Assembly (NCBI GenBank): GCA_002722705.1
Contig: PBMP01000004.1
Coordinates: 40,531-104,530, forward strand
Origin: Pseudobdellovibrionaceae bacterium
Lineage (GTDB): Bacteria > Bdellovibrionota > UBA1018 > UBA6935
Length of the DNA stretch: 64,000 bases
Direction of reading: 5' to 3'
The notes beneath the pieces were generated by a model that saw only the letters and a list, made by a program, of their open reading frames with translations, ran no database searches and was not told the DNA's origin. How positions within the stretch are numbered: position 1 is the first letter of the stretch; every line of letters starts with the position of its first letter. Below are positions 55,737 through 64,000 of the stretch, one piece after another. Made by a program: the position numbers and the translations under genes.

Positions 55737-57803
55737 TCAGTCGAGTTCTGCTGTGGCAATCAGTGTCCCGACCTCACGTCTTAATTGGCGCTCGGCTTCT
55801 TCCACCGCCTTGGCGTCGTGATACACGGTGCTTCGGGATGTTGCAATGATTAACTCAGCGGCGGCGGCAACAGCACCGTCGTAAAGCTCAAAGTTGGCGT
55901 TAAATCGCGAAATGGCTTTTGCTAGCAATTTCTGGTTTCGAAAATCAACGTTATCTCGAATCGAGTCGCGGACGTAATTTAGCGCCACGCTTTGCAGGGG
56001 GGTTGGCCGATACCGCTGCCGTTGGTTGTAATGGACTGTGCAGAGCGTCGCTACGCCGTCGTGGCTGCGGACCCACGCCATCATGGGTGTGAACAGTGCA
56101 GTAGGGCCCGCAATTTTAATAGCGGGCGGGATTTCAGACGCATCGACGCCGGGAGGCGCCTCCTCGGGCTGCATCCGTTTGGCTGCATACGCCACGCGGC
56201 GGGAGTCTTCGTCCGAGACCGACATGAATCCCTCGAAATTTGAAAGAAGGGCGGCATTCGCATCCAAGGCCGCGGTTCTGGCGCCTTCGTTCGGAGGTGC
56301 GTACATAAGGGTCAGCGGAAGCTCGCGTCGCCGAAATCCAGGCAACGCGCTGGCGTACGCATCTTGGCCGTCGCGAAAAGGGCCGTCATCAGAGTCCACC
56401 CCTATGCATACCGGGGAAATGATTGACTCATCCGCGGGGGGCGCACGAAACCGAAAGGTTGCCGGTGGCTGATCATCGTCGGGTATCTGCGGCGCCACCG
56501 AAATGCGCACCCACGAACCATTTTCGGGAAGATCGATCCGAAACTGCTCGCCGTTGGTCAAACGATGCCGCTCTCCCAAGTGCAACACGGTCAAATTCAC
56601 AGTGGTTTCGGGCGCGGTCACAACTTCGAGAGTGTACGAGAAATGCGCAGGTCGATGCGACACGGGCTCGTCATCCACCATAGCAATTCGAACGAAATCG
56701 CACGTCTTTTGGTTCAGTTCCGCCGGCGCGCTGTCGTTGCGCGTTTGTTCAAAAATTAACTGCGTGCCTGGATTCATTGCCAAAGAACACAGCGCCGCCC
56801 ATACGTCTGCGGAAAGAGTAGCCCCATGTCCTACGTGCCAACGGCGTCCGTCGCTACTGAACTCGACCCGATCGGATTCAAGAGAAAGCTCATCTTTGAC
56901 GTCACCAAGCCGAACGACAGGGTGGTATTCAATAAAATCGCTCAACTCGCACGGAAGAGGAAACGTTGGCAAAGCCACTGGTAGGTCGTCGATGTACTTG
57001 TCCACTGTTCCTGCATGCATGTGCCGCAAAATGTTTGGAAGCGCAAGAAACGCGCCTTCCCGATCACAAAATGCACTGCTTGCTTTGGCGTGCACCGCGC
57101 GAAACATTTCGACCCGGCGATTCCACGTGTACCCCGCGTCGCGAATTGAAGATTCGATTAATGGTTGCACAGCCTCGCCGTACGCAAGGCGTCGGCGTTT
57201 GCGGCCCACTTCGGTCATGTGCAGCCTAACCTGACGCATTGGGTTCAGGTACACCGCGTCCGTGGTCCCCGCTTCTTTCACGTAATTTAAAATCTTGGCC
57301 GAGCCGACGGACACCGAATCGTATTGGTACTTTGCGCCAATGCTTGGCACATCCGACCACAACTTTGCTTGTTGGCCAATCACCGCTGCCGGAAGCGACT
57401 GCGTGTGTAACGTTTGCGTAGCGTTTTGAAGCAATACCAACGAGGAAGCGCTTGTGTCTAATTGCTGCGCAATGCGACTGTTTAACTCCTTATCAAGAAT
57501 TTCAACGGTGTCGTCATCCTTGCCAACTGCGTCGGAGATGTCGGCATTGAGCAAACCGGCAATGCAGTCGCGGGCAGCCCTTTCGGCGAGGCGCTCCATT
57601 AACGAAGCGCTTCCAAGTGCTCGCGCCCAGTCAGGCCCGCGGTTGACCAGCACCGGCGCTCCAGCCCAAAGGACCCAAAGCGCGTTAACGTCGGATACCG
57701 CGCGGAAAAGTAGCTCAAACGCATCTCTGTTGTGACCAACGTCTTCTTTGGCTATATATCCCTTTGCGATCGCTACCGCTGCGCGGTTTGACACGGCCGA
57801 CAT
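55737..57803 (-). CDS. Unidentified protein, 688 residues
   Basis: No signal, membrane helix or recognised catalytic motif. The N-terminal ~250 residues are helical, residues ~290-450 beta-rich (FSYTLEVVTAPETTVNLTVLH), and the C-terminal ~100 helical. This is a three-part structural-type arrangement, perhaps a capsid, triplex or tegument protein, without proof. Its ATG overlaps the ATG of the divergent membrane gene in a single CATG at 57801-57804. Confidence 0.65.
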   Translation of the reverse strand: MSAVSNRAAVAIAKGYIAKEDVGHNRDAFELLFRAVSDVNALWVLWAGAPVLVNRGPDWARALGSASLMERLAERAARDCIAGLLNADISDAVGKDDDTVEILDKELNSRIAQQLDTSASSLVLLQNATQTLHTQSLPAAVIGQQAKLWSDVPSIGAKYQYDSVSVGSAKILNYVKEAGTTDAVYLNPMRQVRLHMTEVGRKRRRLAYGEAVQPLIESSIRDAGYTWNRRVEMFRAVHAKASSAFCDREGAFLALPNILRHMHAGTVDKYIDDLPVALPTFPLPCELSDFIEYHPVVRLGDVKDELSLESDRVEFSSDGRRWHVGHGATLSADVWAALCSLAMNPGTQLIFEQTRNDSAPAELNQKTCDFVRIAMVDDEPVSHRPAHFSYTLEVVTAPETTVNLTVLHLGERHRLTNGEQFRIDLPENGSWVRISVAPQIPDDDQPPATFRFRAPPADESIISPVCIGVDSDDGPFRDGQDAYASALPGFRRRELPLTLMYAPPNEGARTAALDANAALLSNFEGFMSVSDEDSRRVAYAAKRMQPEEAPPGVDASEIPPAIKIAGPTALFTPMMAWVRSHDGVATLCTVHYNQRQRYRPTPLQSVALNYVRDSIRDNVDFRNQKLLAKAISRFNANFELYDGAVAAAAELIIATSRSTVYHDAKAVEEAERQLRREVGTLIATAELD

Positions 57804-58479
57804 GGAGGACGTCTATCCCAAGCCCCTCGCGTTTTCTGCATATATAGACGTGGGAGCTTTTCTGCCGCTAATAACGGCTGTAGTTTGCCGGCAATATGGC
57901 GACTTGAAGTTGGGGCTGGCTTTGCAAACCCTTGCGATCTCTGCTCTTGCGGTGGGGGTCGTGTGGGAAATTTCAGCTCTGGCATGGCCTGGCTTTGCGT
58001 TATCGCTGGCAGCATGGTTTTACATTAGCTCTCGATTTATTAACACCGAAACAAGGCCACTTAACGATCGGGCACTGTCGTTTGCCACATTTGCCGTCGC
58101 CCTGTCGCCATTGGGATACGTGACCGCACGGCCGCTATATGGCTCCCACAAGTACGGATGGATCGCTGCGCGCCTGATGCTTATACTGCATCTGATATCT
58201 ATTGTTGGAATCGTCGCAGCAATTTTTGCCAAACCAATGATTACAGCTTGGGGGTGCTACCCTCCAAATACCCCACTTAGGGATTTATCACAGGGGATGT
58301 GCTATAAGGGCAGCTTGGCGTGCGTGATCGACGACACAAATTTAAACTGCAAACCGTACAGAACCGAACTGAGCACGTTTGGTGGCGTTTACACTCTGGC
58401 TATTAATTGTCAATTGCTTGCGCTGCACATCTGGGTCGCATCGTTTGTTTGGAGATTGTCGCACCAAAGCAGAGGCTAG
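57802..58479 (+). CDS. Polytopic membrane protein, possible truncated heliorhodopsin relative
   Basis: 225 residues with about six hydrophobic segments. The last part reads GWIAARLMLILHLISIVGIV, then a ~55-residue cysteine-rich loop, then VYTLAINCQLLALHIWVAS. This is the same layout as helix A, A-B loop and helix B in the extended heliorhodopsin at 25701-27332, and four helices precede it here. No helix C or retinal lysine. It may be a copy of the N-terminal module plus two rhodopsin helices. Confidence 0.55.
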   Translation: MEDVYPKPLAFSAYIDVGAFLPLITAVVCRQYGDLKLGLALQTLAISALAVGVVWEISALAWPGFALSLAAWFYISSRFINTETRPLNDRALSFATFAVALSPLGYVTARPLYGSHKYGWIAARLMLILHLISIVGIVAAIFAKPMITAWGCYPPNTPLRDLSQGMCYKGSLACVIDDTNLNCKPYRTELSTFGGVYTLAINCQLLALHIWVASFVWRLSHQSRG

Positions 58480-58483
58480 GAGG

Positions 58484-59257
58484 TTATTCTCCGTCTGCCT
58501 TCCACACGAGCATCACGAGCGGAGTCGGCGAAATTAAAACATCGAGCGCAGTTGGCTGTTCCTCGGTAAATTCAAGCTGAAATGAAGTATACTTTAGCGT
58601 CGGGTGCTGTTTGCACAACAACTCCTTCCAGCGCCATTTCCAGTCACGATCTTTGAGTGGATTTTTCAGAAGGCTTTCGACATCGCAAACTAAATCAAAA
58701 GTCGTCCTTGCGGTCGGATCGGCGATGGTGTACACGGTGCCATCCAGTTCTATCGCCTCGATTCCGTCGGCGCGGTTCCGCAAAAGCACCGCTACCGCAT
58801 CAGCGTAACTGAGACCATTGTCACGCGCGTACGCGTACACGTCGAGCTCCCTGGGATTCAAACCCATACCGATGAAATTCATCGCCTCCATTTCGGCACC
58901 CGGATTCCTTACGCAACTGTCAGCAACGTCGGTGTACGTCATTCCGTGCGAGATAAGCTTTGCGTACGCCTTTGAAACGCGATCGAAGCGCACTCGACAG
59001 TCTTTGTAACGAGCCTTTGCGGCTTTTGACGCAATTTGACCGACAACCGAATCCAAAACGCGTCCTAGTTCGGACGCAAGCTGCATCCGAACCCCGTGCT
59101 CGTCAAACCGCTCTCGATTTGGCGCAGAGACCGGGTTGTCGCTCCAAATGTGCATTATGGAGCTGGTGTCAACAAGCGCTTGCTGAATTATTTGCTGGTT
59201 TCTCATAATATCGGTGCTCACGTCGCGAGCAAGCGTGACCCCGCTGTGCGTGGCCAT
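58484..59257 (-). CDS. Hypothetical protein, 257 residues
   Basis: Soluble, mixed alpha/beta, with helix-rich N-terminus and FQLEFTEEQPTALDVLISPT near the end. No motif recognised. The gap to the convergent membrane gene is 4 bp. It starts 84 bp from the divergent small secreted gene. Confidence 0.6.
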   Translation of the reverse strand: MATHSGVTLARDVSTDIMRNQQIIQQALVDTSSIMHIWSDNPVSAPNRERFDEHGVRMQLASELGRVLDSVVGQIASKAAKARYKDCRVRFDRVSKAYAKLISHGMTYTDVADSCVRNPGAEMEAMNFIGMGLNPRELDVYAYARDNGLSYADAVAVLLRNRADGIEAIELDGTVYTIADPTARTTFDLVCDVESLLKNPLKDRDWKWRWKELLCKQHPTLKYTSFQLEFTEEQPTALDVLISPTPLVMLVWKADGE

Positions 59258-59341
59258 GTCGGTGTATTCGATATGGAGGCAGTGATTTTGAAATCAATTT
59301 GTATTTAGGGCACTTTTGGACTGATTGCACAAAAATACACC

Positions 59342-59743
59342 ATGCTGGTTTTTCTTAGCACTGTGGCAATGGCCGCCTCAATCAAGTTTGCCGACGAAGC
59401 AGCGTTGCAGGGATGTCGGAGCGTTACAGGGATTAATACGTTAGACGGCGTTCAGCAATGTTGCAACAGCTGCAGTGATAATTACCTTTTGTGGACCGCA
59501 TGGCTTTTAAAGGAAAACCACACGCATGACCAACACGCGGTTGCCGAAAGCGAGGTCGAAACGATGCAAGGAAGTGCGTTTGTAGGACAGGAAACCTCTA
59601 TTAATGAAGCATTGCAAACTACCGACGTTATAACAAGTACAATGAAGCCCTGTGGAGTGTGCGTCAAGGCAAAGGAATGCATTTCTCAAGGCTGGGTCGT
59701 CAATACCTGGCACCGGCTTTGTCAAAGTCCCAAAAATGTGTAA
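59342..59743 (+). CDS. Small secreted cysteine-rich protein
   Basis: 133 residues. Signal peptide MLVFLSTVAMAAS, then about eight cysteines (CCNSC, CGVCVKAKEC), two histidine-bearing stretches and one possible N-glycosylation site (NHT). No transmembrane end, so it is probably secreted or a virion lumen protein. Overlaps the opposite gene by 44 bp. Confidence 0.6.
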   Translation: MLVFLSTVAMAASIKFADEAALQGCRSVTGINTLDGVQQCCNSCSDNYLLWTAWLLKENHTHDQHAVAESEVETMQGSAFVGQETSINEALQTTDVITSTMKPCGVCVKAKECISQGWVVNTWHRLCQSPKNV

Positions 59744-60038
59744 CCCAAATCATATCAATGATCCATGCGGGCAACAGGCCTGGAGTCGTATACCGTTTTG
59801 CTCTTTCATACGCCATGTGTTGCATTTTTTTACGGGACATGTAGTTTGCGCGAGACCAGGCAGAAAGACGCGTCGCTTCGCATGCCAGGCGCCCGAGTTG
59901 AAAAATTTCGTCATTATTTAAAGTGTGCGTCCCTTGCAACGCTTCGCTAAGCGCTCCAACTAGAACTGGTAAACTTTTCGCGCCGCACAAAAGCATTCGC
60001 GCTTTTGAAGGCGATACATTAGGTGGATTTCGGCTCAT
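59700..60038 (-). CDS. Small hypothetical helical protein
   Basis: 112 residues, helical, with Trp-rich end (PAWIIDMIWVTHFWDFD). No recognised motif. Start overlaps the upstream 88-residue gene by 20 bp on the same strand. Confidence 0.45.
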   Translation of the reverse strand: MSRNPPNVSPSKARMLLCGAKSLPVLVGALSEALQGTHTLNNDEIFQLGRLACEATRLSAWSRANYMSRKKMQHMAYERAKRYTTPGLLPAWIIDMIWVTHFWDFDKAGARY

Positions 60039-60285
60039 TCCCCCCTAACTTTCGACCGGCATACCTCGCAAGAGCCTCTCGAATCGATTTCAACGTTGAC
60101 GTGCTGGCTTTGTCTGTATCTTTTGTCCCTAGTACAACGTCAACGTCTCCCCCAATATATTTATACACTCCGGTCAAAGCGATCGCAGAACCCATCATTG
60201 TCCACCCAGCCACCCGCAACGGAAATTCGCAAAGGTCCACAAATGGTTTGTACCAACCCCGTTTGCCACCAGACGCCGATTCCAT
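60019..60285 (-). CDS. Small membrane-associated protein
   Basis: 88 residues from ATG 60285. One hydrophobic segment (FPLRVAGWTMMGSAIALTGVY) and a basic C-terminus. TATATA lies 35 bp upstream (60320-60325). No family. Confidence 0.5.
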   Translation of the reverse strand: MESASGGKRGWYKPFVDLCEFPLRVAGWTMMGSAIALTGVYKYIGGDVDVVLGTKDTDKASTSTLKSIREALARYAGRKLGGNEPKST

Positions 60286-60319
60286 AGTCAGTGCACGTTC
60301 CAACAAACATCATTATTCA

Positions 60320-60325
60320 TATATA
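60320..60325. promoter_or_regulatory. Palindromic TATATA upstream of the 60285 gene
   Basis: TATATA at 60320-60325, 34 bp in front of the minus-strand ATG at 60285, just before the stop of the next minus gene. Confidence 0.35.
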
Positions 60326-60327
60326 CA

Positions 60328-61938
60328 TTAAACCCCGGTACCGGCTTGTGCATGGCGTTGTTCTATCAACCACTTGTTGCCTTCCGGTTTAACCCCAAGG
60401 CATTTGACTACGCGGATGTTCGGGCCAGATTCCCGAATTTCTTTGGACGTTCGCCCTTCTACTATAAATTGTGCATACCCAAACGGTGCAAGATCGACGT
60501 ACACGTTTTGACCAAGCCTGTCCACATCGTGCTCGCCCCCCTTGCGGGAGGCGGTTGCCGAAACGCTGGCAACGGCAAACACGTCTGGACAAACGCCATA
60601 CTGGTGCGACGGCAACCGTTGGTCCTTGTGGCGCATTTGATGCGAATCGCGGGTCAACGTCAACAACATGCTATCTCGATCACCCTTAGAGCCGCACTTG
60701 CAGCATGCTTTAATCGATAGTTTTTTCTTTCCGGAAATTGCGTCGTGAAGAGCGGGGGCCGAGCTTTCCTTAATTTCCACCGAAAAATCCGGGCTAAAAA
60801 GGCAATTTACTTTGCCATAGTACCATTGAAATCCTTGGCGAACACCAATTACAATTTGTTTGGCAAGTTGGTGTGATGCGCGGGCACACTTCTCTCTTTC
60901 GTTCGCGTCATCGTTGCTCAAAACGCCATCTTCAATATACCCCAACTCGTGCGGTGATATAGGGGCGGTAGCTTCAACAATTAACCCGCCTTCAAGGCAC
61001 TTAGATTTGTCCCCGGAGGCAGTCAATGCGGCCTGCGACAGCAAAACGACGTACGCGTGCTTAAACGACGAGCCTGAAGAACCCCGTTTTGGTTGCTTTG
61101 CATCCCCAAAAACAACTGCCGCCGTTGCGTATACGCTTGTCAGGCGTTGGTGAAGTCGCTCGTGTAATGAATCGCCGTCGGACGGTTTGATTCGCAAAAG
61201 AGCATTGGCAAACATTGCTACAGACACCGACTGGCCATCGCAATCCTCATCGGTGCCCCAACAAATTTCCGTTGGCCCCCGATCATCAATTTTTTCAAGC
61301 GTGTAGGTGCCTGCGGCCCGCTGCAAAGAAACAGCCAGCATCAACTCTTCCCGATCATCGCCAACTTCTTCATCTGCATCGACGCCAAGCAAAATTTTGG
61401 CGGATGTGACGTACGACATCCACCGCGACATGACCGAATCTATGATAGTCTTGTCGGAGGCAATTGCGCGTGCAAGCTGACCGAGTATGCCCCAACCGTC
61501 TCGAGTGCATGTTGGGTGAGGATACGATTGTTCCGCGACAACAAGCATGCATTGCGGGTCGACATGCGGGGCATCGACGCAAACCAGCTTGTACGGACTC
61601 TTTAGCGTGACAATGCAGCCACACGCTGCCGGTTTTGTGCAGCAACCATTTGCCGGTGCCATTATAGGAACTTCCAATTTAGTTTGTTGCTTGAATTGGG
61701 GTTGAGCCGCGACTGCCACGGAACCACAATAAGTGCCATCCGTCCGAACAAATGTAAGCGACATGTAAAAGCGTTCGCATTTCAGACCGCACTTCCCTGG
61801 AGTCCAGGTCACCTCCTTATTGAAACTTGGTTCTGATTCCAAAAGCACCGTGGTCTTGCCCTCGTTGTTTGCAACGGAGGAACCGACCCACACGCAAAAG
61901 GCGCCTTTTCTGTACATTATGGCAACCGAGCCATCCAT
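60328..61938 (-). CDS. Transglutaminase-like/papain-fold cysteine peptidase candidate
   Basis: 536 residues. The core reads GTDEDCDGQSVSVAMFANAL (C233 at a helix start), FKHAYVVLLS (H294) and GLIVEATAPISP (E322), the Cys-His-Asp/Glu order of transglutaminase-like hydrolases (DCDxxA...HAxv...lExT). Cys/His groups elsewhere (CCTKPAACGC; CCKCGS) may bind metal. Function could be protein processing or cross-linking in the virion. Start 61938 chosen; ATG 61917 would leave 1 bp to the divergent portal gene. Confidence 0.5.
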   Translation of the reverse strand: MDGSVAIMYRKGAFCVWVGSSVANNEGKTTVLLESEPSFNKEVTWTPGKCGLKCERFYMSLTFVRTDGTYCGSVAVAAQPQFKQQTKLEVPIMAPANGCCTKPAACGCIVTLKSPYKLVCVDAPHVDPQCMLVVAEQSYPHPTCTRDGWGILGQLARAIASDKTIIDSVMSRWMSYVTSAKILLGVDADEEVGDDREELMLAVSLQRAAGTYTLEKIDDRGPTEICWGTDEDCDGQSVSVAMFANALLRIKPSDGDSLHERLHQRLTSVYATAAVVFGDAKQPKRGSSGSSFKHAYVVLLSQAALTASGDKSKCLEGGLIVEATAPISPHELGYIEDGVLSNDDANEREKCARASHQLAKQIVIGVRQGFQWYYGKVNCLFSPDFSVEIKESSAPALHDAISGKKKLSIKACCKCGSKGDRDSMLLTLTRDSHQMRHKDQRLPSHQYGVCPDVFAVASVSATASRKGGEHDVDRLGQNVYVDLAPFGYAQFIVEGRTSKEIRESGPNIRVVKCLGVKPEGNKWLIEQRHAQAGTGV

Positions 61939-63280
61939 TTTTGAAGTAGCGCGCGCCACAAAAGATGCGTCGGCGCTGCGGAAATACAGCCCAAACGATC
62001 TCTACCGTGCGTTGCCAGAATATCACTTTGCCTGCGACGCAATTAGCAATGAAATGGAACGCCGTGCATTGCAGTGGACCACGGGCGAGGCGTGTGGACC
62101 GGAGGAAATTCGTTTTGTGCGCGACATTGTGCGACTGGTCACGGTTTTGGGCCACGTTGTCTGGCGAAACGCAAGGGGTGTGCTTCAGACGTTGGAACCA
62201 GAAGCGTATTCGCTTGAACGAAAGCCAGGAAACAAGTGGAAAGTCAACGTTGAAATTGGCCCAAAGCGCGGTTGGCAAGTGGCAATCATGGCCGAACCGC
62301 CATTGCACATCGAAGCGCCAAACATGTGGAATTGGCCATCAAAGGTGGTGTTGAGCGCCCCGGCGGCAGAACGGCTAATGAGACTGTACGATAACTGGGA
62401 TCGAAGGGATTTGCACAATAGCCGGCCGGGGGTGTTTTGCACCGTAAGCGCGTCGCTCAAACCGGTGGGGTCGTCTGGATACCAATGGTTTGGCGGTGGA
62501 CAGGACGATGAGCACCCGCTGGGGGTTCGGCCAAACCAAGGGACGTTTCAAGAGTTGCTGGAGCGCCGCACGTCGGCTATACGAATGCTGAGCAGCGCCA
62601 CCGACGAGGAGCGCAGAATGATCTTCGATCGGTCGCACGCGTCGTCGAGCCTTCCAAATGACATGCGAGAACACCCCGGCGCCGAATCCGCGGTGGCACA
62701 CGAAGAACACGTGGTCACGGACGGGCGGGATGCTAAGGAGGCCAAAGTGTTGCAAGAAACGCCAAGCACTCGGTTTGCCATTGAACGGCTGCGACAGGCT
62801 ATTTTATTAATAATTGGAGTGCCGGCGCAGGCTATCGGCGAGTCGGTGAACACGGAACGAAGCAATGCGAACACAAATCAATGGGAAATTGCCATGCGTC
62901 ATTTTGTTGCCACGACCTCGACGTATCGAATATTCATCGAGTCGGTGCTCAAAGACGCGTCAACTACCGAATCAGGGGCTCATATTGAATACGCCGAAGG
63001 CGCCCCCAGTTTTTTCATACAAGACGTTCTGCCGTTGTTGAAAGAAGAATACGCCGCCGAAATGCTGTCCAGCCATTATGGAGTACCCAAAGAACACTTT
63101 GATCCCACCAGGCTTTCAAGCTTGCAACCCGCCTTCGGCGCGCCCAAACCTTTCAAGCCGTCAAACGCACAGCAAAAAATAACTTCTGCAAGCGGCATCA
63201 TACGTGGACCGGGGGGGCGATTTGCTGGACCGGGGGGCGACCGTCGCCAAAAACGTCAGAAACTGTCTTTGGGGGAGTAA
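61919..63280 (+). CDS. Portal-protein candidate
   Basis: 453 residues from ATG 61919. A phage/herpes portal-like plan: an early wing with WRNARGVLQTLEPEAYSLER, then the stem/clip signature AIERLRQAILLIIGVPAQAIGE and TERSNANTNQWEIAMRHFV (family lgvPpxxlg...n...), helices, DVLPLLKEEYAAEMLSSHYG, and a basic Gly-rich tail (GPGGRFAGPGGDRRQKRQK). The portal is the dodecameric DNA-entry ring of HK97-lineage viruses. Supports Duplodnaviria/mirusvirus. Confidence is moderate because no structure search was possible. Confidence 0.5.
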   Translation: MATEPSIFEVARATKDASALRKYSPNDLYRALPEYHFACDAISNEMERRALQWTTGEACGPEEIRFVRDIVRLVTVLGHVVWRNARGVLQTLEPEAYSLERKPGNKWKVNVEIGPKRGWQVAIMAEPPLHIEAPNMWNWPSKVVLSAPAAERLMRLYDNWDRRDLHNSRPGVFCTVSASLKPVGSSGYQWFGGGQDDEHPLGVRPNQGTFQELLERRTSAIRMLSSATDEERRMIFDRSHASSSLPNDMREHPGAESAVAHEEHVVTDGRDAKEAKVLQETPSTRFAIERLRQAILLIIGVPAQAIGESVNTERSNANTNQWEIAMRHFVATTSTYRIFIESVLKDASTTESGAHIEYAEGAPSFFIQDVLPLLKEEYAAEMLSSHYGVPKEHFDPTRLSSLQPAFGAPKPFKPSNAQQKITSASGIIRGPGGRFAGPGGDRRQKRQKLSLGE

Positions 63281-63920
63281 AGGGCTTTACCACCACGCCG
63301 GCATCGGTCATGGCCGCATGAATTATCTTACGCCAAGTCAGGCTCATCAGGCGACAACTTATGCCGTAGTGTTTGTATTGCGTGTGCGGGATAGCGCAAG
63401 CCGCAAACGTATTGCACTTTGGAACAACCGTTCCCTGAGATCCCATTTTGCCTTTTTCAATCTTACTGGTGACAGTGGCAGTAAATAACAGGGCCCACTG
63501 CCTCATCGCCGGTGCGGTTTGCTTGTGAATTTGAAGCTCCGAGGACCATTTTGAAATGCTTGCGGCCCACGCTGCAACTTCATCCGCTGACAACGCCGCG
63601 CCATACAGAGTGCGCAACGCCCCGCGCCAAGCTTCGGCGCCAAGCAGCCTGCGACTGTGACGGCGCAGTGCATTTGCTTTTCGATGCTTTTTGCTGCTGG
63701 CCGGAAGCCGTGCAGACAGCGGGTTGCAACACTGACGAAAATCGTGGCACACGGCGGCGGGCGGGTGCAACTCATATCCGCTCACAGTGCAAAACACGCC
63801 TTCGGATGTTTCCTCCGTTAGGCACGGCCCGCCGTGTTGCCCACACGAAGCCATGCACTTTGCTTTTTGTGGGTGACACGTCTTCGATATGCGCCATTTC
63901 GGGCGGTTTGAAAGGTCCAT
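63198..63920 (-). CDS. Zinc-binding protein with UL92-like cysteine pattern
   Basis: 240 residues. N-terminal cluster: CHPQKAKCMASCGQHGGPC, then EGVFCTVSGYEL, then CHDFRQCC. The order C..C...C....C, EGxxCxxSG resembles herpesvirus UL92, a late-gene pre-initiation factor. This comes from memory of the family and is weak. The C-terminal part has KCNTFAACAIPHTQY. The end overlaps the portal gene by 83 bp. Confidence 0.45.
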   Translation of the reverse strand: MDLSNRPKWRISKTCHPQKAKCMASCGQHGGPCLTEETSEGVFCTVSGYELHPPAAVCHDFRQCCNPLSARLPASSKKHRKANALRRHSRRLLGAEAWRGALRTLYGAALSADEVAAWAASISKWSSELQIHKQTAPAMRQWALLFTATVTSKIEKGKMGSQGTVVPKCNTFAACAIPHTQYKHYGISCRLMSLTWRKIIHAAMTDAGVVVKPFTPPKTVSDVFGDGRPPVQQIAPPVHV

Positions 63921-63940
63921 GCTGGCATTGGCACGAAAAC

Positions 63941-63946
63941 TATATA
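63941..63946. promoter_or_regulatory. Palindromic TATATA in a divergent promoter
   Basis: TATATA lies 20 bp from the minus ATG at 63920 and 33 bp from the plus ATG at 63980, so it probably serves both. Confidence 0.4.
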
Positions 63947-63979
63947 CGTCAACACAGCAAACACAGTGTACACTTTGCC

Positions 63980-64000
63980 ATGGCGACGTCCTTAACCCTT
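63980..64000 (+). CDS. Start of a gene cut by the window edge
   Basis: ATG at 63980 opens a frame beginning MATSLTL, seven codons before the window ends. It follows a TATATA box 33 bp upstream. Product unknown. Confidence 0.35.

Noticed and set aside
56503..57234. 243-codon frame antisense to the 688-residue gene
   Set aside because: Ser/Arg-rich antisense shadow without signal or motif.
1..64000. tRNA, rRNA, CRISPR, insertion sequences
   Set aside because: No cloverleaf, repeat-spacer pattern, transposase motif or terminal inverted repeat was seen on reading.
1..64000. Nucleocytoviricot hallmarks (double-jelly-roll capsid, A32 ATPase, VLTF3)
   Set aside because: None recognised in any frame; absence in 64 kb is suggestive, not proof.

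Overview
This window is gene-dense, intron-poor looking DNA of moderate GC. About fifty protein genes lie on both strands, with tiny gaps, ATGA-type overlaps, overlapping convergent ends, and divergent pairs whose start codons almost touch. The proteins are eukaryote-like (R-SNARE, F-box-like, PDZ, protein kinase, DnaJ, SPFH, leishmanolysin-like protease, TBP-like, FEN1/XPG-like, histone-fold-like). They sit next to two heliorhodopsins, a phage/herpes-type portal candidate and huge cysteine-rich surface proteins. I saw no tRNA, rRNA, CRISPR array, insertion sequence or bacterial operon signal. The best reading is the genome of a large eukaryotic dsDNA virus. The combination of heliorhodopsin, histone fold and HK97-lineage portal candidate, with no nucleocytoviricot hallmark seen here, points to the mirusvirus lineage (Duplodnaviria). 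That placement is inference.

Layout. 1-10 kb: two full copies and one cut tail of a beta-propeller-like family with a C-terminal F-box-like motif, plus J-domain, PDZ, kinase, possible SSB, SPFH and histone-fold proteins. A ~0.7 kb non-coding island (2751-3445) carries a 14-bp palindrome. 10-19 kb: a 1077-residue unidentified protein, a likely frameshifted gene at 14743-15836, and a leishmanolysin-like membrane protease. 19-25 kb: an R-SNARE-like tail-anchored protein facing a membrane protein that shares its C-terminal tail, then small zinc and membrane proteins. 25-42 kb: an N-terminally extended heliorhodopsin, two giant secreted-type glycoproteins (2167 and 1278 residues), a transcription cluster (TBP-like, winged-helix-like) and a FEN1/XPG nuclease. 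42-53 kb: an SF3-helicase-like protein, an ankyrin/zinc-finger-like protein, a canonical heliorhodopsin and a 1011-residue membrane protein. 53-64 kb: two zinc proteins, several unknowns, a transglutaminase-like cysteine-protease-type protein, the portal candidate and a zinc protein with a herpesvirus UL92-like cysteine pattern.

Functional themes. Replication and repair: SF3-type helicase, FEN1-like nuclease, possible SSB. Transcription: TBP-like protein matched by palindromic TATATA boxes 18-41 nt from start codons, plus small zinc proteins. Virion: portal candidate, large glycoproteins, metalloprotease. Host membrane or signalling takeover: R-SNARE, SPFH, kinase, F-box-like propellers, ankyrin, rhodopsins.

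Starts were chosen at ATG. All family calls come from reading motifs by eye, not from database searches.
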